Part shown: positions 1-8,387 of the stretch, one piece after another | Position numbering within the stretch: position 1 is the stretch's first letter | How the letters are laid out: every line of letters begins with the position of its first letter | Source of the DNA: Faecalicatena fissicatena | GTDB taxonomy: Bacteria > Bacillota > Clostridia > Lachnospirales > Lachnospiraceae | Direction: 5' to 3' | NCBI GenBank assembly: GCA_001028025.1 | Contig: LDAQ01000075.1 | Span: 1 to 21,499 of the forward strand | DNA: 21,499 nt | Translations under genes and position numbers: made by a program | Notes under the pieces: generated by a model | The model's database searches: none | What the model saw: the letters and a program-made list of their open reading frames with translations, nothing else | Told to the model about the DNA's origin: nothing

Positions 1-67
1 GAAAGGACAGGTATGTTCTTAGGGCGGTTTGCGGCTATCCCTTCATGGAGCGTCCCCCACCCGCGCC
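1..67 (+). repeat. Partial right end of a fourth giant palindrome element (E4)
   Basis: No gene covers this stretch. Bases 49-67 read AGCGTCCCCCACCCGCGCC. This closely matches the right boundary box of element E3 (AGCGCCCCCATCCCCGCCC, 14760-14778) and of E2 read on the minus strand (GGCGCCCCCCACCCCCAC, 13864-13881). In those copies the box starts at the last bases of a 52-nt palindrome arm. Here 51 bases (1-51) lie before the same point, so the window probably starts one base inside the outer arm of another copy. As for E1 and E3, the box sits just downstream of the stop codon of a minus-strand gene. The matching left arm would lie outside the window, so the call rests on the box, the arm length and the position. 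Confidence 0.5.
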
Positions 68-84
68 GAAACTAAATCTCGTCG

Positions 85-2748
85 CTAAGTCCTGATTTCC
101 CGGATAATCTGCTCTTTTAGTACAGCCTGCCCCGAGATCAGTACTGCCGCAACGCAGATCAGGATATTTACCACCCCCATTCCCAGTATGGGCAGCGGAG
201 ACATACTTGCTTTGGGATGCAGATACAGATATACATGGATCATAAAGTAATACAGAATCTTCTGTACGATCAGGTAAAGCACTGCCATCACCAGGCTGGA
301 ATATAGCCCGTATCTGATGCCCTCCTTCACAAGCATTTTCCGAAACCCTGCATCTGTGATGCCCATGGCGCGCAGGATACCAAACTCGTGCTTCCTGGCT
401 GCTACCAGGTACTGCATGCTGTTCACAATATGGAGAAAACTGATGACAAGGAGAATGGCTCCCACGCCATAGAAGAACATCATTTTCTGGGCGAGGTATT
501 GGTTCTCGGTCTTAATCTGCTCTGTGTAGTCTTTCACAATGCATTTCCCGATTCCGGATGTGAGCCTGCGGATTTCATCGGATACTTTCGAGGCATCCGC
601 TCCCTCTTTCAGGCTGATACTGACCGTCCGGTAACCTCTGACTCCAAAGTTCTTCTCCATCTGCTCATTTGTCATAATGATATCGACCCGGTCCTTGCCG
701 TCATCCTCTATGAATGCATCTACCTTTGCCAATGGCCGGCTTGTGATTGCGGCTGCCTGGAACTCTGCTTCCCTGTACTGGTCCGCTTCAGATTCAAAGC
801 GCAGCACCTCCGGCGCGGCCGCTGAACTGACCGGCGTTTTCAGGGTTATGGCATCTCCTGCTTTGAGATCGATTCCGTCATAATTTCCCTGTCCGTCCAT
901 GATCGTCTTGAAAATCACGCTGTTTTTTGCACGCATGTTATCCGGATTGATTTCTCCCTCCAGAAGATACTCGTTCAGACCGTCAAGCAGCTGGTCGTCA
1001 TATCCGTAAATATTCACCTTCAGCAGATAATCATTCTCCCCTGTCTGTACGGCTACTCCATTGTACTTCTCCATCAGCACCGGATCGGGTTTAAAATCCT
1101 CCTGATCCGCAGTTTCCGGATAATAACTGGGCCAGTTGAAAGTCCCTCCCACAAACGGTACTTCCCCCAGCATATACCTGACTGCACTGAGGCTTCCGAT
1201 TCCATCAATCTGTTTCAGCTGCTGTATCGTTTTCTCCGGTATGACCGTCTTCAAATCATCTGTATCCAGATAGATCTGAATATCAGAACCCAGGCCATCG
1301 TCGGCTTTGAAGGTCAGTTCATTATTAATTCTTGTATTTTCCGCCACATAAGCTGATCCCAGGAAAAGCAGGCATCCCGCAGACAGGGAAAGCAGTATGC
1401 CTATGAATGCCCCTTTTCTTGCAAACATAAACTTCTTCGTCAGAACTCCTGTCAGGTTGGAAAACTTTATGCTGTATATTTTTCGGTTCTTTCTTTTTTT
1501 CCCGCCTTCTTTGGCAAGAAGCTCCCTGAGGGTCAGTCTGTGCATCCTCCGCACCAGTATGAAGCTGATCAGAAGGATCAGCACGAGGAAGAAGACTGCA
1601 CCGCCCGCAATAATGTCTTCGGAAACATGAAATTTCCCGGGAGCAGGCAGGTTCACTGCTGTCAGTTTCGTATCGCCGCTCTGATGTACAATAAAGTCTT
1701 CCGGATATACAAAAATGCGTCCGCCGACTCTGTAGATCAGTGAGGCCGCACCATTTCCCAGAAGGCAGCCCAAAGGATATCCGGGCAGAAAGATCATAAA
1801 TAATTCTGCGGCAAGAATGCCAAAGGTACTCTTCTCTCCCATTCCCACCGTCTGTAGTATGCTGTACTGCGACATTCTTCGGATGACGGATACCTGGAAC
1901 AGGCTATACATAATAAATATACTGAACAGTCCCAGTGCAGCCACCACCACCTTCTCGGTCAGGTTCCAGTTTTCATTGAGTATATACCAGATATAGGGAA
2001 GTCCGGCCCCCTTTATGGAAATTCCTGTTTTAATTGTTTCCAGTACGGACGTACCGCCTTCTCCGCCCAGATATTTAAGAGTTTCATTATTTCTCTTTAA
2101 ACTGGTCTTTTCAATTCCAAAAGTGTCTGCCATTTTGGCGGCCTGCTTATACACCTTGCGGGACTCATCAAACTTCATATACAGAAACTTTCCATTGGCC
2201 CCGTAATCCAGGTCTTCGTCAACCAGCACCTGCATACTGTCCGCGTCAGGCATACTGGAAATGATTCCGCACAATGTGAATTCTTCATTGTCCAGCTCCA
2301 CCCTGCTGCCCAGTTCCGCCGGGATTTCCAGGTTTCTGAGCGTATACGTGTCCATTGCCACTTCATTTTCCTGCTGCGGATAATATCCCTGCTCCAACCT
2401 GCGGCCCATGATGTCCAGATAGCCCGAATCCGCATACGCCATTGTTATCTCGTAAGGTTCTTCCAGCACCTTACGTATGGTCAGAACACCTGATTTTTCT
2501 ACTTTATATCCTGTCCCCTGGGTGTGCTCCTGAAATTCCGGGAACCAGGGAAAATCGCAGCGCACATAATAATGCCAGTCCCCTGTCTTATCCCGGGCAT
2601 TTTCAAGCGCAGCATTCCTGCCGCTCCCCATCAGAGATCCGATCCCGGTCAGTATAGATGCAGACAGGACAAGCCCCAGAAAGAGAGACAGTGTCTGTTT
2701 TTTATAATACTTCAAATAGGCAAAAGCCAGACGGATCGTATTTTTCAC
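85..2748 (-). CDS. ABC transporter permease, FtsX/MacB-like, two-module
   Basis: An 887-residue membrane permease of an ABC exporter-type system. I see about eight hydrophobic segments: near residues 19-40, then about 268-290, 312-340 and 383-403, a fifth at 447-470, and three C-terminal ones near 760-780, 816-838 and 855-880. Two large extracytoplasmic regions (about 45-260 and 475-755) separate them. This is the duplicated FtsX-domain layout common in Firmicute permeases linked to peptide or antibiotic response. The start is GTG, overlapping the TGA of the upstream ATPase gene by 4 bases (GTGA), so the two are translationally coupled. The two-component system further upstream suggests cell-envelope stress or antimicrobial-peptide handling; the actual substrate is not visible. 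The family call is firm, the substrate unknown. Confidence 0.93.
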   Translation of the reverse strand: MKNTIRLAFAYLKYYKKQTLSLFLGLVLSASILTGIGSLMGSGRNAALENARDKTGDWHYYVRCDFPWFPEFQEHTQGTGYKVEKSGVLTIRKVLEEPYEITMAYADSGYLDIMGRRLEQGYYPQQENEVAMDTYTLRNLEIPAELGSRVELDNEEFTLCGIISSMPDADSMQVLVDEDLDYGANGKFLYMKFDESRKVYKQAAKMADTFGIEKTSLKRNNETLKYLGGEGGTSVLETIKTGISIKGAGLPYIWYILNENWNLTEKVVVAALGLFSIFIMYSLFQVSVIRRMSQYSILQTVGMGEKSTFGILAAELFMIFLPGYPLGCLLGNGAASLIYRVGGRIFVYPEDFIVHQSGDTKLTAVNLPAPGKFHVSEDIIAGGAVFFLVLILLISFILVRRMHRLTLRELLAKEGGKKRKNRKIYSIKFSNLTGVLTKKFMFARKGAFIGILLSLSAGCLLFLGSAYVAENTRINNELTFKADDGLGSDIQIYLDTDDLKTVIPEKTIQQLKQIDGIGSLSAVRYMLGEVPFVGGTFNWPSYYPETADQEDFKPDPVLMEKYNGVAVQTGENDYLLKVNIYGYDDQLLDGLNEYLLEGEINPDNMRAKNSVIFKTIMDGQGNYDGIDLKAGDAITLKTPVSSAAAPEVLRFESEADQYREAEFQAAAITSRPLAKVDAFIEDDGKDRVDIIMTNEQMEKNFGVRGYRTVSISLKEGADASKVSDEIRRLTSGIGKCIVKDYTEQIKTENQYLAQKMMFFYGVGAILLVISFLHIVNSMQYLVAARKHEFGILRAMGITDAGFRKMLVKEGIRYGLYSSLVMAVLYLIVQKILYYFMIHVYLYLHPKASMSPLPILGMGVVNILICVAAVLISGQAVLKEQIIREIRT

Positions 2749-3452
2749 TGCGCCTCACCGCCTTTTGCGTAGAATTCCCTCTCGCCGTCATACAGCCGCC
2801 CGTCCTCTATGCGGATCATCCTGTCGCAGGTCTGCGCAAGGGCCTCGTTGTGTGTCACCATTAAAATTGTCTGGTTATACTTTTTACTGCTGGATTTTAA
2901 AAGCCCCATCACTTCAATCGCCGTGCGGGAATCCAGATTGCCGGTGGGCTCATCCGCCAGTATGATCGCCGGCTTATTTGCCAGCGCACGGGCAAGGGCC
3001 GCTCTCTGCTGCTGCCCGCCGGACAGCTCATTGGGGTAACTCTTTCTCTTTTCCCACAGTCCCAGCTCTTTCAGCAGATCTTCTATATAGGAATGGTCCA
3101 TATATTTTCCCTTGTCAAATGTAACCGGAAGCGCCACATTATCGTACACATTCAGTACCGGCATCAGACTGTAATTCTGGAAAACAAATCCGATATTCCG
3201 GCGGCGGAAGATCGTCAGTTCCTTCCGTTTCAGCTCCGCAATATCGTGATCCCTTATGACCACCTTCCCCCTGGTCGGCACATCCAGGCCGCCGATCAGG
3301 TTCAGCAGGGTGCTTTTTCCGCTCCCGCTGGCTCCAACAATTGCCGCAAATTCCCCCTGCTCCGCGGAGAGAGTCACGTCGGACAGCGCTTTGACCGGAA
3401 TATCCCCGGAACCGTATATTTTATCAACATGCTGTATGTCCAAAATTTTCAT
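2745..3452 (-). CDS. ABC transporter ATP-binding protein, MacB/LolD type
   Basis: A 235-residue cytoplasmic ATPase that powers the adjacent FtsX-type permease. Visible motifs are Walker A GASGSGKST (about residues 40-48), signature LSGGQQQR, Walker B IILADEPTGNLD and the switch histidine in MVTHN. This is the typical set for LolD/MacB/BceA ATPases. Two in-frame ATGs are possible: 3458 and 3452. The Shine-Dalgarno AAAGGAG lies only 3 nt before the first but 9 nt before the second, so I chose 3452. The gene follows the histidine kinase gene on the same strand, separated by a terminator. It is therefore probably a separate unit that the response regulator may control. Confidence 0.95.
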   Translation of the reverse strand: MKILDIQHVDKIYGSGDIPVKALSDVTLSAEQGEFAAIVGASGSGKSTLLNLIGGLDVPTRGKVVIRDHDIAELKRKELTIFRRRNIGFVFQNYSLMPVLNVYDNVALPVTFDKGKYMDHSYIEDLLKELGLWEKRKSYPNELSGGQQQRAALARALANKPAIILADEPTGNLDSRTAIEVMGLLKSSSKKYNQTILMVTHNEALAQTCDRMIRIEDGRLYDGEREFYAKGGEAQ

Positions 3453-3481
3453 ATCCATACACTCCTTTCCTGTTGTCCTTA

Positions 3482-3514
3482 ATTGTAGCAGGGCATACTT
3501 ACATGCATCCTACA
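3482..3514 (-). promoter_or_regulatory. Candidate ABC-operon promoter with response-regulator direct repeats
   Basis: Between the kinase terminator and the ATPase gene, the minus strand carries a -10-like TACAAT (3482-3487) without a good -35. In its place are hexamers TGTAAG (3498-3503) and TGTAGG (3509-3514), 11 bp apart, with another TGTAAG (3530-3535) 21 bp further upstream. Near-identical hexamers on the same helical face over a missing -35 fit OmpR-family activation. The neighbouring response regulator would be the natural candidate. This is inference from spacing and short motifs only. Confidence 0.3.
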
Positions 3515-3570
3515 AATAAAAAAGAAATTCTTACAAAACTGTCAGAATTCAATTCCCACAGTTCTGTAAG
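3513..3570 (-). terminator. Rho-independent terminator after the histidine kinase gene
   Basis: A 12-bp stem pairs 3559-3570 with 3530-3541, with one G-U pair. It is followed on the minus strand by the T-rich tract AATTTCTTTTTTATTT. The stem overlaps the last codons and stop of the kinase gene. It would separate the two-component operon from the downstream ABC operon. Confidence 0.75.
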
Positions 3571-4469
3571 AAAACAGAAAAGCAGCTCCCCTTTCCAGGT
3601 TCAGAAGCCACATTCATATACCCCTTCTCCTTTTCCAGAATCAATTTGGACAAATACAGGCCGATTCCGGAGCCATCCATGTTCTCGGCAGTCCTGCTCC
3701 GGTAAAAACGTTTGAAGATCTCTGTAAGCTCCTCTTTTGCAATTCCCATCCCCGTATCCCGAAACCAGATCTCAGTGTACATCTCGTACCGGCGCATCCC
3801 AATTGTAATCCGGCCCGACTGCGGCGTATACTTGACCGCATTTTCCAGAATATTGGCAAACACCTCCGTGGTCCATTTCGGATTATGATACAGTCTGCAG
3901 TCCGGAAAATATTCCGTCTCTATCTCAATCTGTCTGCGCTGTGCCTTATCATAAATCAGGTTCACCGCATCCAGCAGAGTCCGCCGGATCAAAGCCCCCT
4001 CCGCTTCAAATACGATCACATCCTGCTCCAGTTTCACCATCTTAAACAGAGAAGTCAAGATCCACTCCACCTTCTCCGACTGCCTTTTCATCTTGCCCAG
4101 AAACTTCTCCTGCTCCGCTCTCGTAAGCGACTCATCCTCCAGAATTTCCTCGTACATCATAATATTGGCAAGAGGAGTTTTCAGCTGATGAGACATATTC
4201 GAAATCAGGCTTTTCACCTGTTCCTTTTCCCTCTGTGCACCGCCCACCTCAACCTGCAGTTTCTCCTGGATCCTCCTCGCCTTGCCCGCCAGAGCGGAGA
4301 TCTCACCCTCTTTTAAATCCGTCTGCTCAATCACTTTATCATCCAGAATCCGATCCATCATCCGGTCTGCTTCCTGATACAGCCTTCTGTTTTTCCGCCC
4401 AAGCCACACCGCAGTCCCGGCGAATACCAGAGCCAGCACGCCAAGAATACCGATCCATATCCATTCCAT
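3549..4469 (-). CDS. Sensor histidine kinase with one membrane segment
   Basis: A 306-residue membrane-anchored histidine kinase. It has one N-terminal hydrophobic segment (about 3-23), a linker with coiled-coil character (about 28-88), and a dimerisation helix with the phospho-accepting His94 in SNMSHQLKTPL. The ATPase domain shows the N-box ENAVKYT, G1 DTGMGI and G2 GSGIGLYLSK. There is no extracellular sensor domain, so the signal probably comes through the membrane or a partner protein. The FtsX-type transporter is a plausible partner, as known for Bce-like modules, but those kinases have two membrane helices, so this is only an analogy. The gene follows the response regulator by about 56 nt. 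Its own ribosome site is weak, suggesting it depends on the upstream gene. Confidence 0.95.
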   Translation of the reverse strand: MEWIWIGILGVLALVFAGTAVWLGRKNRRLYQEADRMMDRILDDKVIEQTDLKEGEISALAGKARRIQEKLQVEVGGAQREKEQVKSLISNMSHQLKTPLANIMMYEEILEDESLTRAEQEKFLGKMKRQSEKVEWILTSLFKMVKLEQDVIVFEAEGALIRRTLLDAVNLIYDKAQRRQIEIETEYFPDCRLYHNPKWTTEVFANILENAVKYTPQSGRITIGMRRYEMYTEIWFRDTGMGIAKEELTEIFKRFYRSRTAENMDGSGIGLYLSKLILEKEKGYMNVASEPGKGSCFSVFLQNCGN

Positions 4470-4525
4470 AACTCACTACCGCCTTTACCCACAAGAGTTT
4501 CCAAGAGTACCCCATAAAAATACAA

Positions 4526-5197
4526 TTACTGCTCTTTCCATATGTATCCCAGCCCATGCACCGTCTTAATACAGCAGGGGGAATCCGGGTTCTCTTCAAC
4601 CTTAGCCCGCAGTCTCCGAATATTCACAGACACCGTATTCTCATCCACAAACCGGCCCGCACTGTCCCAGACATTTTCCAGAATCTGCTCCTTAGAAAGC
4701 ACCTGATTCCGGTTCTCCAAAAAGAACAAAAGCAGCTTATACTCCACCTTACTCAGCACCACTTCCTCTCCTTCCCGGAAAACCCTGCATTCCTTCACAT
4801 CCACCCGAATCCCGTTAGACTGAATCACGGTCCCCCCATTCCTCCGCAGAACCAGCCGTTTCACCCGTGCCTTCAGCACCGCAACCGAAAAAGGCTTGGT
4901 CATAAAATCATCCACCCCCAGCTCCAGAGCCTTCACCTCATCCAGCTCCGTATCCCTGGCCGTCAGCATCAAAATAGGAACATCACTCCCCGCCCGGATC
5001 TCTCTGCAAAACTCAAACCCATTCCCATCCGGAAGATTACAATCCAAAATCACGCAATCAACGCCCCCGTCGTCCAGCATCCGCCGCCCCTCCCGAATAC
5101 AAGAAGCAAGCCTCGTCACATACCCGTCCGCCGAAAAAGCAAACCCAATCCCTTCCCCCAGATCAACATCATCCTCAACAATCAACAAACAAGCCAT
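4526..5197 (-). CDS. OmpR/PhoB-family response regulator
   Basis: A 223-residue DNA-binding response regulator. The receiver domain (1 to about 115) has the acidic pair E8/D9-D10, phospho-acceptor Asp52 in VILDCNLPDG, Thr in MLTARD and Lys in MTKPF. The C-terminal winged helix shows the OmpR hallmarks VEYKLLLFFLENRNQVLSKEQIL and TVSVNIRRLRAKVE...VHGLGYIW. An upstream in-frame ATG at 5257 exists, but it would add 20 residues unlike the family. ATG 5197 has GAGGAG 9 nt upstream and gives the canonical start MACLLIVEDD. The gene forms an operon with the kinase downstream and probably acts on the ABC genes beyond the terminator. Confidence 0.95.
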   Translation of the reverse strand: MACLLIVEDDVDLGEGIGFAFSADGYVTRLASCIREGRRMLDDGGVDCVILDCNLPDGNGFEFCREIRAGSDVPILMLTARDTELDEVKALELGVDDFMTKPFSVAVLKARVKRLVLRRNGGTVIQSNGIRVDVKECRVFREGEEVVLSKVEYKLLLFFLENRNQVLSKEQILENVWDSAGRFVDENTVSVNIRRLRAKVEENPDSPCCIKTVHGLGYIWKEQ

Positions 5198-5257
5198 AAC
5201 ATCGCTCTCCTCATCTACCCACATATAAATATCCAGCCATTCACATTCTATCTTCAT

Positions 5258-5286
5258 ATTCTACCATAGTAAAAAAGCACTGTAAA
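5258..5286 (-). promoter_or_regulatory. Sigma-A-type promoter of the two-component operon
   Basis: On the minus strand, -35 TTTACA (5281-5286) and -10 TAGAAT (5258-5263) are separated by exactly 17 bp. They lie about 60 bp before the response regulator start. Both boxes are one mismatch from consensus or close to it. Confidence 0.65.
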
Positions 5287-5464
5287 TCGATGTCCACTCC
5301 CACTTACTTCCCGTAAACTAATTTTATGTAATCCTTATTCGCCATATCTCTTCCTATCCCCCTGCTTTTTATACAGTTTTCCTCCCATCCTGTCACACAA
5401 ATCCATTCCCATCCGCCGCTCCCGCCGGACTTCCCTTCCGCGCAAGCCGGCTCTCCCTCCCGCC
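5287..5464. other. Non-coding gap between TCS promoter and palindrome E1
   Basis: I see no convincing gene here. Longer open frames on either strand run into the neighbouring palindrome and have no ribosome site. A 10-bp direct repeat TCCCGCCGGA occurs at 5420-5429 and 5458-5467; the second copy overlaps the left boundary box of E1. The rest is pyrimidine-rich on the plus strand and otherwise featureless. Confidence 0.4.
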
Positions 5465-5766
5465 GGATGCACCCAGCGCCTTTGGCGGATAGACGGGAAA
5501 CTGCATTCGGATACACATGCTGGCAGAAAATGCTCAGAGTGCATTTACGAATTCTTGAAGCAATCAGGCGGACGACAGGGGAGACACCGTGATTCCGAAT
5601 CACGATGTCGGATGACCCAGCGCGAGAAATCATCTGATTTCTCGTGCTGTGTCATCCCGTGCCCCTGTCGTCCGCCTGATTGCTTCCTAGAATTCGTTAA
5701 TAAACGGCCGCATTTCTGCCAGCATGTGTATCCGAATGCAGCTTCCCGTCTATCCGCCAAAGGCGC
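5465..5766 (+). repeat. Giant structured palindrome E1 (291 bp plus left box)
   Basis: An imperfect palindrome spans 5476-5766. Pairing, outside in: outer stem 5476-5529 with 5713-5766 (54 positions, one mismatch); internal loop 5530-5546 against 5698-5712; 9-bp helix 5547-5555 with 5689-5697; a 2/3-nt mismatch; inner stem 5558-5581 with 5662-5685 (24 bp, perfect). The 80-nt tip (5582-5661) holds hairpin A (5588-5604), hairpin B (5610-5657) and the linker CGTG (5658-5661). A box GGATGCACCCAGC (5465-5477) leads into the arm, and hairpin B begins with nearly the same word, GGATGACCCAGC. The right arm ends 6 bases before the flavodiiron stop codon. The apparent open frames inside mirror each other through the symmetry and are not treated as genes. 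Confidence 0.93.
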
Positions 5767-5772
5767 GGCCTC

Positions 5773-8304
5773 CTAACGCCCCATAACCTCCCGATATGAA
5801 GCCCTCTTCTCTACAGCCTCCCCCAAGTCTCCCATCTCAGAAACATCCCCAATCAATATAACTCCGCAAAGCCGATTATTGAGGAAGTAATATTTTTTAT
5901 ACTGTTTTCTTCCCATATCTTTCAATTCCACAGTCTTATACACAAGATTCGGATTTTTCCCCGTATCCCCCACCGCATAAAGCGCGGTATTCATCCCATG
6001 GAACGTAAGCGCCGCCGGTACCTGTACATATTCTGTCTTATCCCCTGCCGCATTGGCGCCAGCCACTTTGCCCTGATCCACCGCTTCCGGCCAGATTGCA
6101 TAATTCACATTCTGGTACTGGGCACAGTCGCCACAGGCATAGACATCCGCCATGCTGGTTTCCATCCCGCTGTTTACCACCACGCCGCGGTCCGTCTCCA
6201 GCCCCATCTGCTGTGCAAGCCCAATATTAGACCGGACACCACTTGAAATAATAACCATATCCGCAGGGATCTCCTCCCCATCCTTCAGGCGCACTGCACT
6301 TACCCGCTCATTTCCAAGAATCTCCGCAGGCTGTACATTTGTCCGTATCATAATTCCGCAGTCCTGCCCGATCTCTTTCAACAGTCCGCCTGCAGGTTCA
6401 TCCAGCTGACGCCCCATCAGAACCGGAGCAATCTCCAGCACCGTGACGCTGCACTTTGCCTTTTTCATTTCCCATGCCGCTTCCAGTCCAAGCACTCCTC
6501 CGCCGATCACAACTACATTCTTTACAGAAGGAAGCAACTCTGCGACCTTCTTCGTGTCCTCCAGCCTCCGGATCGCCACAACAGCCTCTTTTTCACTGCC
6601 CGGGATCGGAGGAATAAAGCATTCTGCACCCAGTGCATAGATCAGTTTTGTATACTTCAGCCGTGTTCCGTCCTCCAGCGATACTTCTTTCTCCCCCGTA
6701 TCCACAGAGGCCACTTTCTTTCCCAGAACCTGTACGATGTTCTGCTCTTCATACCACTTTTCATCCTGAATTGCAATCTGGTCTTTGTCTAATTCCGCCA
6801 TAATGGACTTTGTCAGCATGGGTCTGTTATAAGAACGGTAAGGTTCGTCTGATATCATGACCACCGAAGCAGTGCGGTCCCGGTCCCTGATTGCTTTCGC
6901 AGCCTGATAGCCTGCTGCACCATTTCCAAGAATCAGATAAAAACCATCTGTATCATTGCGGTAAGAACTTTCCTCCACTTCAACAGGAACAAAGTTTTCC
7001 TTTCCCACTCCGCATACCGGACAGATCTCAAGTGAGGCATCGAATATTTCACCGCAGACAAGACATTTTACCAGACCGCTCTCGGCAGATTTCTTTTTCG
7101 TATTCGGTCTGTCCAGAAGAATACACCCAAAGTTATATCCAAAATCAAAAGCATCCTGCCGATCCGCCTGATCGGGCCTGAAACGCACCTGATAACCATC
7201 CACTACCTGCATCCGGAGCTGCCTGAGACGTTCCTCTATATGAGGCACCCCCTCGCCGCTCCATCCATAGCTGCCGAATGCCCCCGCAAGTTTTCCTCCA
7301 TGGGTAACCGGCGTCATAGCCAGCGCCAGATCCCAGACCGGCTTCAGCGCCTCACCGACGATCGTTGGCGTTCCGAACAGAATCCCGTCTGCAAATCCCA
7401 GTTCCTCCACGACCTTTCCGGCATCTTCCTCTACCATGTCATAAAGTCTGACATCAATTTCCCCGCATTCCCGGATTCCTGCAGCGATATCCTCCGCCAC
7501 CTGTTTCGTGTAACCGTATGCACTGACATAAGGGATGATGACCGTCTTGCGCTGATTTGGATTATGAACCGTGCACCAGGTCTCATACCACTGGTACATT
7601 TGCTCCAGCTTTGTATCCAGAACCGGCCCGTGTCCGGTGCAGATCATCGTCACATCCAGCTGCCTTACCCGCTCCAGAGCCTTTATCATATAGGATTTAA
7701 ACGGCCCTATAATACAGTCAAAATAATACTTTGTCGCCTTTTCATAATCCTCCCAGTTCTCCACTTTGCTGACCAGCACATCGTGAAACCCATAATGAGA
7801 GCCAAAGGAATCACAGGTCACAAGTATCTGCTCTTCTTCAATATAGGTGTACATTGTATCCGGCCAGTGCAGATTCGGCACTGCCATAAAGCAAAGCGTT
7901 TTATTTCCAATGCGCATACTCTGTCCGTCTTTTATCACAATTCCCGTAAAATCCCGATTCACGATATCTTTCAAAAATCCGTTGGCTGTCCCTGTAGATA
8001 TGATTTTCAAATGCGGGCACAGATCCAGCAGACGCTCCACACTGCCGGCGTGGTCCGGCTCGGTATGGCTCACGACCAGATAATCAATCTCACTGACCGT
8101 TGTCACCTCTTCCAGTTTTTCCAGATAATCATCCCAGAACCGCTCCTTCGCCGTTTCAAACAAAATCGTTTTATCCCCGGCCTTTAATACATACGAATTG
8201 TATGTAGTACCGAACTCCGTATACATGATGATATCAAACACACGCAGGGAATCGTCAACAATACCGGTCCAATAGAATCCTTCTCTTAATTTCAGGCTTT
8301 TCAT
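5773..8304 (-). CDS. Flavodiiron protein fused to rubredoxin and NADH:rubredoxin reductase (class F-like)
   Basis: An 843-residue cytoplasmic O2 (or NO) reductase that carries its own electron chain. The beta-lactamase-like diiron domain has the full ligand set of the family: H80-x-E82-x-D84-H85, H146, D165 and H225. A flavodoxin domain follows (about 250-400, YVSAYGYTKQVAEDI as FMN loop). Next is a rubredoxin with two CxxC knuckles (CLVC, CPVC). The last module is an FAD/NADH reductase with GNGAAG and GGGVLG nucleotide loops and the late FAD motif VYACGD. This order matches class F flavodiiron proteins of anaerobes, so electrons can pass from NADH to the diiron site within one chain. ATG 8304 is preferred over a TTG at 8328 because AAAGGAG lies 7 nt upstream. 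The likely role is oxygen detoxification. Palindrome E1 begins 6 bases after the stop. Confidence 0.96.
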   Translation of the reverse strand: MKSLKLREGFYWTGIVDDSLRVFDIIMYTEFGTTYNSYVLKAGDKTILFETAKERFWDDYLEKLEEVTTVSEIDYLVVSHTEPDHAGSVERLLDLCPHLKIISTGTANGFLKDIVNRDFTGIVIKDGQSMRIGNKTLCFMAVPNLHWPDTMYTYIEEEQILVTCDSFGSHYGFHDVLVSKVENWEDYEKATKYYFDCIIGPFKSYMIKALERVRQLDVTMICTGHGPVLDTKLEQMYQWYETWCTVHNPNQRKTVIIPYVSAYGYTKQVAEDIAAGIRECGEIDVRLYDMVEEDAGKVVEELGFADGILFGTPTIVGEALKPVWDLALAMTPVTHGGKLAGAFGSYGWSGEGVPHIEERLRQLRMQVVDGYQVRFRPDQADRQDAFDFGYNFGCILLDRPNTKKKSAESGLVKCLVCGEIFDASLEICPVCGVGKENFVPVEVEESSYRNDTDGFYLILGNGAAGYQAAKAIRDRDRTASVVMISDEPYRSYNRPMLTKSIMAELDKDQIAIQDEKWYEEQNIVQVLGKKVASVDTGEKEVSLEDGTRLKYTKLIYALGAECFIPPIPGSEKEAVVAIRRLEDTKKVAELLPSVKNVVVIGGGVLGLEAAWEMKKAKCSVTVLEIAPVLMGRQLDEPAGGLLKEIGQDCGIMIRTNVQPAEILGNERVSAVRLKDGEEIPADMVIISSGVRSNIGLAQQMGLETDRGVVVNSGMETSMADVYACGDCAQYQNVNYAIWPEAVDQGKVAGANAAGDKTEYVQVPAALTFHGMNTALYAVGDTGKNPNLVYKTVELKDMGRKQYKKYYFLNNRLCGVILIGDVSEMGDLGEAVEKRASYREVMGR

Positions 8305-8339
8305 TATGCTACTCCTTTCAAGAAACAAATGTCTTTTTT

Positions 8340-8369
8340 CTTATAATACCACAGAAACCATTTTCTTAA
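8340..8369 (-). promoter_or_regulatory. Possible promoter of the flavodiiron gene
   Basis: On the minus strand, -10-like TATAAG (8340-8345) and -35-like TTAAGA (8364-8369) are spaced 18 bp, about 36 bp before the start codon. The match is moderate. I saw no further operator symmetry. Confidence 0.3.
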
Positions 8370-8387
8370 ACCAGATAGTATGATTGT

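Noticed and set aside
4556..5269. Long plus-strand frame opposite the response regulator
   Set aside because: It is a shadow rich in Pro, His and Ile with no ribosome site, opposite a gene with complete family motifs.
5304..5776. Open frames on both strands through E1 (and similar ones through E2 and E3)
   Set aside because: They arise from the palindrome symmetry, lack ribosome sites, and the DNA is explained by base pairing. I do not call them genes.
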